Assembly (NCBI GenBank): GCA_026182355.1
Contig: JAPFBL010000243.1
Span: forward strand, 620,001 to 684,000
Direction: 5' to 3'
Source: Hermatobates lingyangjiaoensis
Lineage: Eukaryota; Arthropoda; Insecta; Hemiptera; Hermatobatidae
DNA: 64,000 bases
Made by a program: the position numbers and the translations under genes. Position 1 is the first letter of the stretch. Every line of letters begins with the position of its first letter. Positions 11,340 to 20,839 of the stretch are shown one piece after another. Below the pieces are notes generated by a model. That model searched no databases. It was not told where the DNA came from and saw only the letters and a program-made list of their open reading frames with translations.

Positions 11340-11534
11340 GTTCCTTTGAGCATGGTGTCGAGAATTGTGGAAAAGAATTTTGGTCCTCGCTTTGGCAACA
11401 TGATAGTATGGGCTAGTCTTATCCTTGGACAACCTTTATGCATCATGATGTACTACCATGACTATGTCATTACCCACTTCGGTGAAGCTCTTATAGATAC
11501 CTATGGACACGTTGATGTTAAACAATCCATTTAA
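11340..11534 (+). CDS. DGAT1: DGAT1, terminal coding exon
   Basis: This phase-0 exon follows the acceptor ACTTCTTTAG and encodes 64 residues to the TAA at 11532-11534. It starts VPLSMVSRIVEKNFGPRFGN and contains WASLILGQPLCIMMYYHDY, aligning with the last transmembrane segment of DGAT1 (family ...G.A.VW.SLIIGQP..V.MY.HDY). The tail after YHDY is 27 residues (VITHFGEALI...KQSI). In total the window encodes about 225 C-terminal residues, against about 490 for the usual full protein. The reading frame is intact, so the gene looks functional. Confidence 0.95.
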   Translation, partial: VPLSMVSRIVEKNFGPRFGNMIVWASLILGQPLCIMMYYHDYVITHFGEALIDTYGHVDVKQSI

Positions 11535-11567
11535 CGTTTTCCTTTTATAAAACTTATAAAGAACCTG
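11535..11567 (+). other. DGAT1 proximal 3'UTR with candidate splice donor
   Basis: Only 33 nt after the stop codon the sequence CTG|GTATGT forms a good splice donor (GT at 11568-11569). If it is used, the 3'UTR contains an intron. A donor this close to the stop would not be expected to trigger nonsense-mediated decay. The alternative is an unspliced 3'UTR running into an AATAAA near 11.78 kb. Confidence 0.35.
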
Positions 11568-13439
11568 GTATGTATATTATTTATTTATTTTGCTTTTGCT
11601 AATTTTTCAATAACAATCACTTCGCTTGAATAATTTTAGTGGTACTATTCACTTTAAATCGTACAGAAGAGGTTTTTTTTAAAGAAAACCTCAGGTACTA
11701 TCCACTTACTAAGACTTTTATACTTACATATAGTGTACAAATTTAATACTTTGTTTTTGTAAAAGTATATGGGTGGTTAAATAAATTTAAACAACTGTGA
11801 TTTAAAGACATGAGTGTGTCAGTAGCTGTAGAGCCAATGGGCTTAAGGTCGTGCACGTCCAGGAGTCTTATCTAATGTGTATTCAGTTATACACCGAGCT
11901 CACAACGGCTCTACTGCTTCTGTCACAGCGGCAATGGCTTAGTCAGTCATTCTTTAGCCCGAAGACTCCTCTGGAATGAGGTATGACTCCTCCTCTTAGT
12001 CCTGTTGAGGCTCTCCTACGTCTATACTGTGTCGCGTCGACGTAGGAGATATGCACACAGGAATAAGAGAGATAGACCAACATAAGTCTGGTGCTGAGTT
12101 CTTATCCACCTGCCTTGACTTACTTATTTCTGAAGTAAATTCCAAATTTTTAAATTCAAACATAATAGATTTGTATTTGTAAAATGGTAACTTCAATCGC
12201 CAATTCACTCACTGTTATTTATTATAAACTAGAAGCTCTCCTCGGCATCGCACAGAGAAATCAAATAACAACATAATTAATTCATTTTTCGTTTATTTAA
12301 AATACTGGAATATGTGTTTTGCGATTATTGTAATGCTGAATATCTGCACTTATGTTCAAAAGAATCAGAATTGTTGGAATTAAATTATGAGTTACGTTTA
12401 TTAGTAACTTAAAGGAGTAGAGCCCTTAAAGGTATCAATAATATCCCTTTAATGCCTACGTCATTATGTAAAACCCGCATAATACGTAAATGAAACATAA
12501 ATTTGATTTTCAATTAGTCTGAATTAGTTCATATAGTTTTAGAATGTATGTGTGGTTGTAGGAATGTATCTAAAAAAAATCTGTTTTGGCATTACAGCGC
12601 GCACCCAAATTATTCAGCTATATCACGAATGATATCAGAACATATTGATGCCTTTTAACGTGAAAGCTCTTTCGCCGCATCTAGGGGTCAACAAGCCCTA
12701 GCTGTAGATAGAGGCAAACTAAAGCCTCTGAGATACCACTGAGGTCGACCTACGAGGAGTTTGATAACTGTAAACTATATTATATTAGAGTAGCACCCAT
12801 CCCAGTTTCGTCCAGCTGAAAAATAATAGTTTAAATGTCGGTTTTTTTAGAAAAAAAATACTATACTATAATGATATAGACGTGTTCTATCATTTTTATA
12901 TTGTAGAGTAGCTGAGCTAACATTAAAATGCATAAAATTTGAAAATTTAAAGTTCAAACAAAAACTAAGAGAAGTATAATTTAAACTAATTTACAAAAGG
13001 CTATCTTTGAATTTATAGTTAAAGGAAATAATTTAAAAAAGAACAATGTTTAGCAATTACTGTTAATGTGTAAGGTATGGACTCATGCATTACTAAATAG
13101 GGTATCAAGTAATAAAGGAGCCAACCAGCTCCTAGACATTACCAATGGTTTAAGGCTTACAATGTGGGCGTTAGAAACAATTATTACAGTTCTTAATATT
13201 GCTATTGGAATAAAGTATGAACAAATGAAAAGTATCAGATCATAGGCTCAAAACAAACAAAAAATATTGTAAAACTTCCTTAATAAGAACGGACATACAT
13301 CCCTGAAATAAATCCCTAAATGCCAAAATTTAAACAAATGCCAGTTTTATACTTTTACAGACGTTTTTTCAGATTTTGAAACTTTATGTGATAAATTAAA
13401 TTTATCTCATTATTTTATGCAGTTCTTCATTGTGAGGAA

Positions 13440-13906
13440 TTTATTCATACTGAGGGGAAAACAATAATTGAAACTCTCCACACAAAATAATTTTTTTTTT
13501 ATTCAAACACTGTGTTTTCATCATCAGGTAAGCTTCCAATAGGAGCAGTGTCTTTCATTCCACGTGTTTATTGTGATACATATATATGAGTTCAAAATTG
13601 AAGCAAACATACAGAGTAAAGAAACACACTTACAAAATCAGATTTTCGGGCAATCCGTCTTCAGGAGAAAAGAGAAAGGGAGACCAAGCACGTTTTAGAC
13701 GCAATGGCTTTGTAACCGACCCGGCAGCCACCGAGTTTTATATATATATATATAACAAGATTTCACATAAACACGTGGAATAACAATCAATGATCAAACC
13801 ACAATAAGAAATGGGAAAACTCAGTTGGGTTTTTGACTCTGACGAAGACCAGTTGTTACGGTTGAAAGATCTTAGTCCTTTTTTTCCCATTTCTTATTGT
13901 GGTTTG

Positions 13907-13975
<69 letters not shown>

Positions 13976-14220
13976 GAAAATTGTAGTATACAAATTTTTT
14001 TTTGAAAGTCCATTAACCAGAAGGTGGCTGCGGACAGTGAATACATGGTAGAACTCATCATTTCCCATTAAACAAAAACAAATTGTTGAGTCTCTGTACT
14101 CCACTCCACTATTCTTTTTAGAAGTTTACCTGATGATAAACACAAAGTATTTGAAACGTGTAATGCATATAAAAAACTTCTTTTGTGTGAAGACTTTGAG
14201 TTATTGTTTTTCCACCCAGT
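13440..14220. repeat. Nested foldback complex: D arms enclosing B and A elements
   Basis: Family D arms lie at 13440-13560 (minus-strand CTGATGA at 13527-13521) and 14100-14215 (plus-strand CTGATGA at 14130-14136, stem II 14138-14143 with 14147-14152, GAAAC 14153-14157, cleavage position near 14162). Between them are a family B copy (13585-13735) and a family A copy (13745-13975) with long (TA)n tracts. Confidence 0.75.
13825..13890 (+). ncRNA. Hammerhead-like ribozyme, family A
   Basis: CTGACGA 13839-13845, extra A, stem II 13847-13850 with 13860-13863, GAAA 13864-13867, helix III palindrome AGATCT 13867-13872, cleavage after 13873, helix I GACT 13835-13838 with AGTC 13874-13877. One stem II pair is a mismatch compared with the 16.5-kb copy. 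Confidence 0.65.
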
Positions 14221-14314
14221 ATGAAATTAAATTTATGTTTATTAGTGAAAGATGTGGTAATATCTTTAGAATTGTTCCGATAATTTGTTGAATATTTCTT
14301 ATTTTTCTTTTTAG

Positions 14315-14610
14315 ATGGCTGGGAAGAAGATGTTTCTTAGCTATAATACAAGTTGACTTTGTTCAATGGAATCAGTTAACTCGCACTACTGTTCAAGTGG
14401 ACCATGGTAATTGTATAAATAGTCTGATGCTCAGAGCACTGGTGTTACCAACCAAGAGAATCTAAACAGCATTCTCTTTTTAGCTATAAGTGTTAAATAA
14501 TTTTAAATTCTTAAAGGGATTTTGTTTTTTTTTTATAATGCAAATAATGTTAACATTAATGAGTAACGATCATTGATAAATAAAAGTTACTCAATGTATA
14601 TTGAATTTAT
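14315..14610 (+). other. Candidate spliced terminal 3'UTR exon of DGAT1
   Basis: A strong pyrimidine tract and acceptor (TTTTTCTTTTTAG) precede 14315, followed by about 270 bp of non-repetitive sequence and an AATAAA at 14579-14584 with T-rich sequence downstream. This is one of the few repeat-free stretches in the neighbourhood. It contains no long ORF. It would be joined to the donor at 11568. This is inference without transcript evidence. Confidence 0.35.
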
Positions 14611-15872
14611 TTTTAGAATAGTTTGTTTATGTTCATAGTTTTAGAATATTGAAAGATAGTACTAATAATGCCATTTGTTGTCCCTAAAGGAAAAGGGTTT
14701 TAGATTAATTTACTTCTTTTTTTGGAAGGGCATAAGTGAACTGAACTCTTTTCATATGCACCAAGACTGGATTTTTTTCAAAAATTAATTATTTTGCCAT
14801 ACTATTGTGTTGAAAAATGAGTAACTTAAATTATAAGTAATAATATTATATTTATGATATCTAAATTTATGTTCTTCCATATTTATACATATAATTTATA
14901 CCTCAATTACTTAAAGTAAAGAAAAGGAAATAGAGTTCGTCCTTATTCTCTTGGAAACTCTGTGGAGGTATGCGAAAATTTACTTATTTATTTCTTTTCC
15001 GATGTGGTTTTAATGCCGGTTTCATTCCATATCCATATTGTAGGAGGGTTTATATATTTATACATAGAATAATTGCAAAAGAGGATAGGTTAAAAAAAAA
15101 AAATTGTATGGCTGGAAGGTTGGTTGGAATGGTATATGTAGAATACATACAACCCATGGGATATTCAGGGGTGCTGTAAGTCACCCAGAAAATATTTAAC
15201 ATCATAAGCAGCTCTAGGAGTAATTTATTAGTCATTTAGAAAAAAAAATTAAAAAGTATCTGTAATTTTTTTGTTTTTTTTTTTTAAAAATATTTTGAAC
15301 CTATCAATTTTATTGTAATATCACTTCTGTTTCATTCTCAGTACGTGTCACTAATATCGAGGTAATAGTTGTGCAAGTTTATTTATTTCAGTGTTTGAAC
15401 ATGTTTTAAGCCAAGGATTCCCAGTCTTGCTTGGCTAATGCACCCCTAGGGCCACCCCCCCCCCCCCCCCACATACACATCTATTTGCAACTTTACATAG
15501 ACTATGCTTAGAATAGAATTTTGAAAATAAATTATTAATTAAACATATTGATAGGAAGTATCTTGATGGATATATAAAATATCAATTTAATCAAAATATT
15601 ATTCTTTAATTTATAATTAGAGGTCAAAACCTATAATACGTATGTGATGAAGTGTCAAGTAGATTTCATTATTTAGGGGAGAGGAGGGAGAAAAGTACCC
15701 CCCCCTCCCAGTCACTGCTCTTTTAGTTCTAAGTCACCAAACCATGACTTAAAACTAAAATGGTGCTGAATGACTGACCCGTAGCTTTATCATTTTATAT
15801 AATGTCATTTTGATTATGTATACGAAAATATATATATATATATTGAAAATCTACATGAGGTGTCTGGTTCTG

Positions 15873-16042
15873 ATATCTGATTGGTTGATGCGGGACCAAA
15901 TAAGCTTGACTCATTTTTCAAGTTGAAGGCTTCTAGCTCTGATCGAAGTCACATACGAAGTCATGTACGTGACTTCGATCAGAGCTAGAAGCCTTCAACT
16001 TGAAAAATGAGTCAAGCTTATTTGGTCCCGCATCAACCAATC

Positions 16043-16046
<4 letters not shown>
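15873..16046. repeat. Near-perfect palindrome with 80-bp arms
   Basis: Arms 15873-15952 and 15969-16046 read as reverse complements around a 16-bp spacer, with (TA)n at the right. It begins ATCTGATTGGTTGATGCGGG. I could not find a CTGANGA/GAAA core, unlike neighbouring foldbacks. Confidence 0.85.
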
Positions 16047-16080
<34 letters not shown>

Positions 16081-16084
16081 TAGT

Positions 16085-16160
16085 CGCTCTCTGATGAGAT
16101 AGTCTAAAAGGCCTCAGAGCTTATTTTTCTTCATTTTGATTCTTCTTTGCGGCTTTTTGT
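16085..16160 (+). repeat. Family J hammerhead-like repeat, copy 2
   Basis: CTCT then CTGATGA, a GATAGTC stem-loop, AAAA in place of GAAA, the palindrome AGGCCT, C, then AGAG pairing with the CTCT. The first core G of GAAA is lost. Confidence 0.6.
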
Positions 16161-16184
16161 CTCATATATATATATATCTCAATG

Positions 16185-16570
16185 ATCAAACCACAATAAT
16201 AAATGGGAAAAAAAGACTAAGATCTTTCAACCGTAACAAGCGGTCTTCGTCAGAGTCAAAAACCTAACTGAAAACAAGACTAAGATCTTTCAAATGTAAC
16301 AAGCGGTCTTCGTCAGAGTCAAAAACCCAACTTTTGGGTTTTTGACTCTGATGAAGACCACTTGTTACATTTGAAAGATCTTAGTCTTGTTTTCCCATTT
16401 CTTATTGTGGTTTGATCATTGATTGTTATTTCTTGTGTTTATGTGAAATAACAATCAATGATCAAACCACAATAGTTGGGTTTTTGACTCTGATGAAGAC
16501 CGCTTGTTACGGTTGAAAGATCTTAGTCTTGTTTTCCCATTTCATATTGTGATTTGATCATTGATTATAT
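16185..16570. repeat. Family A hammerhead repeats, four copies in opposed orientations
   Basis: Two minus-strand motifs (about 16205-16265 and 16275-16328) and two plus-strand motifs (16330-16400 and 16475-16540) make a composite palindrome. Outer sequence AATGATCAAACCACAATA and its complement bound each unit, and (TA)n follows. Confidence 0.85.
16475..16540 (+). ncRNA. Hammerhead-like ribozyme, best family A copy
   Basis: Every core part is present. Helix I GACT 16486-16489 pairs with AGTC 16525-16528, with an outer TGGG 16477-16480 / CCCA 16536-16539 pairing beyond an internal loop. Core CTGATGA is 16490-16496, followed by one extra A. Stem II GACCG 16498-16502 pairs with CGGTT 16510-16514. 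GAAA is 16515-16518. Helix III is the palindrome AGATCT 16518-16523, and U at 16524 would be the cleavage residue. It deviates from the textbook consensus by the extra A and the two-base-pair helix III. Known biology: Penelope-like elements carry minimal hammerheads with very short helix III. Confidence 0.75.
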
Positions 16571-16572
16571 AT

Positions 16573-16616
<44 letters not shown>

Positions 16617-16621
16617 GAAAT

Positions 16622-17094
16622 GTCCGATTTTACATTATTTAGTTTGGTAGAATTTTTTTTCTAAAACACTTTTTCAAATCCATGTTGCGTGGGTCATGAA
16701 TTAACTCACCATATTTCTTATTATTCATTATGTTGTTCGACATGTTCGGTTTTCACAAGTCACCATCATCAGGAATTAAACATTATTAGCATAACTAACA
16801 ATTAAACAATTAAGTAACATAAATAAAACTAATTAAACTAGCATTAATTAAGACTAAAAGAATTGGAATACATATTACACATGATAACATCTATAGAGAT
16901 TAAAGAGTCAGGTTTGAGGAGTCAAATTTTTAAAGTCAGGTTGTGTTATTGTTCATGAAATGGCCCTATAGTGAACAATATAATGAATAATAAGAAATAT
17001 GGTGAATTAATGACCTATGCAACCTGGATTTGAAAAAGTTTTTTAGAAAATTAGAAAAATTTTCTACCAAAATAAATAATGTAAAATCGGACGT
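16622..17094. repeat. Family H foldback with hammerhead-like centre
   Basis: Arms 16622-16745 and about 16970-17094 (GTCCGATTTTACATTATTTA and complement) enclose a minus-strand motif near 16745-16795: CTGATGA, T, GGT...ACC, GAAC, the palindrome ACATGT, then C. One A of GAAA is missing. Confidence 0.7.
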
Positions 17095-17142
17095 TTACTT
17101 TTTAAATTTATGTATCCAATAAGGACTGCTCCCAACCGGTGC

Positions 17143-18352
17143 AGGAAAAAATCCCCCGAGGAAAAAAACCCCCGGAGGAAAAAACCCCCCGGGGAAAAAA
17201 ACCCCCGGAGGAAAAAACCCCCCCGAGAGAAACTTCCCCCTCAAAAAACGCTTCCCCCCAAAAGAAAATATTTTTTTTTACTAGAAGTAGTATATTAAAC
17301 AAATACCAAAAAAATATAAAAACATCTGGAAAATCAAAATAATTTTTACAGATCATTATGTTTATTTAAACAAACACTGGAAAATAGCACAATATAAAAA
17401 TGCTGAAGTAAATCAAATTCATCACTCAAATAAAATAAATAAAAACAATAACCAAAACATTTTTTGATATAAGAATGACAAAATCTTTTCAGAAAAATAA
17501 AATACATCCAAATAAAAACAATGTTAACAATAGTGTCAAAGTATAATGTACTAAGAGTAACTGAAGATTAAAAGACCAAAATTAAAAAAAAGAAAAAAGA
17601 GATATTAATTTTATCATATAGTCTGAGTTTAAAAACTAAGATTAAAAGCTATTCCTTTTAAAAAGTCTAAAATTGACCTGTTGTGCACGTCTTCTGTGAT
17701 GGTTTTGATGCGAAGAGCAGAGTTCTTATATTTCTTTTTCTGTTTTACTTGAGGATGGCCTGAAAGAACTTGTGTGACATACACTTCTTGTAATGCATGC
17801 TCTTTTCTAATACATCGTATAAAAGTCCAAATGCTAGGGTGGGAGCAACCAACCAATGAAGCAAAACTTCGATGCCATCCTTCCACTGCGTTGTTCGTTT
17901 TCGGTAAGTCGTCTTGTACTCTTGAGTGCATATTCCAAATATTTGCTTCAAATCTTGGTGGTCTTCTGAATTTACGGGTTAGTCTTCCAATATAATTGTT
18001 TTGTTATTAAAACAATAAAAATGTTTTGGTTATTGTTTTTATTTATTTTATTTGAGTGATGAATTTGATTTACTTCAGCATTTTTATATTGTGCTATTTT
18101 CCAGTGTTTGTTTAAATAAACATAATGATCTGTAAAAATTATTTTGATTTTCCAGATGTTTTTATATTTTTTTGGTATTGGTTTAATATACTACTTCTAG
18201 TAAAAAAAATTATTTTCTTTTGGGGAAGCGTTTTTTGAGGGGAAGTTTCTCTCGGGGGGTTTTTTTCCTCCGGGGGTTTTTTTTCCAGGGGGATTTTTTC
18301 CCCGGGGGGTTTTTTCCTCCGGGGGTTTTTTTCCTCGGGGGGATTTTTTCCT
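17143..18352 (-). mobile_element. MULE-type foldback DNA transposon, degenerate
   Basis: This 1.2-kb element has long terminal inverted repeats, 17143-17466 and 18016-18352, beginning AGGAAAAAATCCCCC and carrying an internal GGAGGAAAAAA/CCCCC tandem motif. A transposase C-terminal fragment lies between them on the minus strand. I could not see a clear target-site duplication. It is probably non-autonomous. Confidence 0.85.
17629..18003 (-). pseudogene. MULE transposase C-terminal fragment
   Basis: An open frame of 124 codons without a start, limited upstream by a stop at 18006-18004 next to the inverted repeat. Motifs: NYIGRLTRKFRRPPRF, IWNMHSRV, LPKTNNAVEGWHRSF and HPSIWTFI. These match the C-terminal segment of Mutator-like transposases that follows the DDE domain (family: YIGR...RR.P.FP...WN......RTNNAVEGWH). 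The catalytic domain is absent, so it cannot be active by itself. Confidence 0.85.
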
Positions 18353-20200
18353 AGACCCGAACTATTAGATAGTTTTGTTGAAAAAAATGAAATAAAAGAG
18401 AACTAGTGTATAAGAAAGAACAAATCTGTGAAATATTACTTTCAGGAAACAAAAAATACCCAACCCTGTAAATGTCTAGAAATAGAGACAGAACATTGGC
18501 CTAAGGTATTTTTTTGAGAATTATTCTTACTAATTTCAAGAAGTAAGATTTTGAAAAAGATTTACTTTTCAATTCCATTTTTTCTACAGAGACTTTACAA
18601 TCCAATACAACTGATTTTCAATGTTTATACTCTCTTAATAATCGTTTTCTGAAAAAGAAACGGTACGCTGAGGTGATGCGTACAAACATATATGTGGGCA
18701 TGTGCCTATGTGTGATGTATATATATCTGGTGTATGTACAAGAATCGAATAACATCACAATGGAAATAGGAAACAGTGTTGAGACGTATTTACTCACATC
18801 TTCTGGGAGAGTGATTCCTTGTTCGGTCGAAATAAGAAAGTACAAGAGAGAGAGAGAGAGAAGAAGAAGTTAATAACAAGTAAGAAATTTAGGAAGCCTC
18901 ACTGTTTTCCTCACCTTCTAGAAGAACGAATATAAATATGTATTTCAACATTTAAAATTCGCCGGTTTACTGAGTCTTCTCTTTTTTTCCTTTCTGATGA
19001 TGGTTGTTTCGAAAATTTAGAAGTTTTTAAACATACTTTCCTATTATTTGTGTATCTTTAAATATTTTAACTTTTCATTTATATGTACGTCAAAAATTAA
19101 AAAAAAAAAAGGAATATAGCTTATGTTCCTTCGATCAAGTAACTGGTAAACTGGTTGTCGTGAGAGTTTACTGGTCGTGAGTCAGAGTTGCACGATGAAT
19201 TGAGTAAATCTAAGGAGTATGAGGTAATTGACCAAAGATCTTAGTTCCTTTCTCAGTTTCTTATTTATTCAGTTTTATTTCACGTAATTATCACATAATT
19301 GTGGAATGTTGTGATGTACATATTTTTCTGAAATATGCCTATCTTCAATGTACTAGCACCTTGTGCAATCCTCCAATCTTCTTAGTACTTCGTGCATACT
19401 GTTATCTCTGAATGCATTTTTGGCTAAAAGAGGACATACCTAAGAACGTGAATAAAACAATCAACAAAAAAGCTATTTTCATCCATCTTACTAAGTCCGA
19501 TGATAGACCCGTCGTTCTCGACGATTTTCTCTGTTCTAAAACGACGTTTGAGTTTCTCCTTATGTTGTTTAGCTTTCCTCAATGTTTCAGCTGTTGTTCC
19601 TTCTTCCCAGTGGTTTCTTGGAGAATTAGGTCAAAGATCCAATGGTTCAGCCGGTTACTCTACTGGAACAATCGGCCTTAACAAGAAACCAATTTCAGTG
19701 ATCTGGTATTTTCCTTGGTTAATCCTCTTGTTACCAACACTGAAATAGGTGGTGAAATAATTCTCTTGTTTACTAACCTATTTTTTCAGAAAATTGTTAA
19801 ATATTTCAAAAATAGCCATCTTCCTCAAACTTAATACATAATTTTACTACCTTTTCCCACTTTTCCTTCTTCTTTATCTCCAACTGGTTAGTTCAAACTT
19901 GGTGTCTAATAAACAGTTTTCATTAGATTGTTGACCCATAAGATAAACGCTAAAAATGGTATAGAAGACCCCTGAACCTTCCTTCTTACCCAACCATGAT
20001 CTAGTAAGGTGGAAAACTAAATCATCACCCAACACCAATCAAATTCGGTAGATATATACAAATAAAGGAAAAACTTATTACAAATTTTTGCTTACGACCT
20101 TATTTTATTATTATATTTGGTTGTTCCTAGTTCATAGAATGTTTAAATCACAAGCACAGTATACTTTCATACTACAAAATTGAATGCTTGTACATGAAGT
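18353..20200. other. Intergenic, no gene recognised
   Basis: A degenerate hammerhead-like string lies at 18990-19025 (CTGATGA, T, a weak stem, GAAA, ATTT). The minus strand of 19430-19650 has a coding-like stretch (Lys/Arg-rich, LRKAKQHKEKLKRRF) that I do not recognise. Confidence 0.45.
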
Positions 20201-20205
20201 TTAAA

Positions 20206-20500
20206 CCGCAAGGAAAAAGGAGAAATAAATAGAAATAAATTCTCTGAGGCCTTTCACTTTATGTCATCAGAGAGCAAATGAAGTAAAAACTAAGAAAGTA
20301 ACATAAAAGTTGTGCATAAGAAAGTTAATAACAGGTTGTGCATAAAGAAGAGTAATCAAACCTTCGTTATTGTTGTACCTTTCTTCTGCGAAACTTTTAT
20401 GCGTCCTTCTTAGTTTTGTTTGCTCTCTCATGACATAAAGTTAAAGGCCTCTGAGCATTTATTTCTATTGTTTCTCTTTTTCCGTGTGTGTAAACATCAT
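20206..20500 (-). repeat. Family J foldback with intact minus-strand motif
   Basis: Inverted arms 20206-20290 and 20405-20495. The minus-strand motif (20275-20242) has CTCT, CTGATGA, a weak stem-loop, GAAA, the palindrome AGGCCT, C and AGAG. The plus-strand partner near 20425-20460 has the core changed to CTCATGA. Confidence 0.7.
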
Positions 20501-20795
20501 TCATTGCATCATGTGTTTTTATCATTCTTCTGCACACTTGTACATAAATGAGTTAATTATTTTCAGTTAATTATATACTATAACTAATATGTTTATAGTA
20601 TGAACATACTAGTAACTTAATAATTCTTTGAACTGAAAAGAAGCAAAATACTTCATGAAAAGACGTACTTTTAGTGGAGAATACCTTTATATATATATAT
20701 ATAGTGAGTATTTATTAAACACTCGTAGGCATCTCTTTTCTAATTAACTCAACAATTTCATTTCTAGATGTCTTATGGCTGCTTTATTATTCTTT

Positions 20796-20839
<44 letters not shown>

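Larger units (their letters stand above)
11568..14314 (+). other. Candidate 3'UTR intron or intergenic; LINE tail and nested foldbacks
   Basis: Holds a fragment at 12590-12760 shared with the LINE 3' region in the 41-kb SINE (AACGTGAAAGCTCTTTCGCC), and the nested foldback complex 13440-14220. The rest (11600-12580 and 12770-13430) shows nothing recognisable. Confidence 0.5.
14611..17142. other. Intergenic region with palindromes
   Basis: No gene recognised from 14611 to 15860. Poly-C and a GGGGTGCATT-like sequence at about 15400-15480 recur loosely at 38440 and 45660. Farther right are the palindrome 15873-16046 and families J, A and H. Confidence 0.6.

Noticed and set aside
17108..17356. 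Gly/Phe-rich and Pro/Lys-rich ORFs at the MULE end
   Set aside because: They are translations of the terminal inverted repeat's tandem GGAGGAAAAAA motif.
19430..19650. Lys/Arg-rich minus-strand frame, possibly a PLE N-terminal region
   Set aside because: The pattern is too weak; the frame lacks recognisable PLE landmarks and has no nearby ribozyme or ORF remainder.
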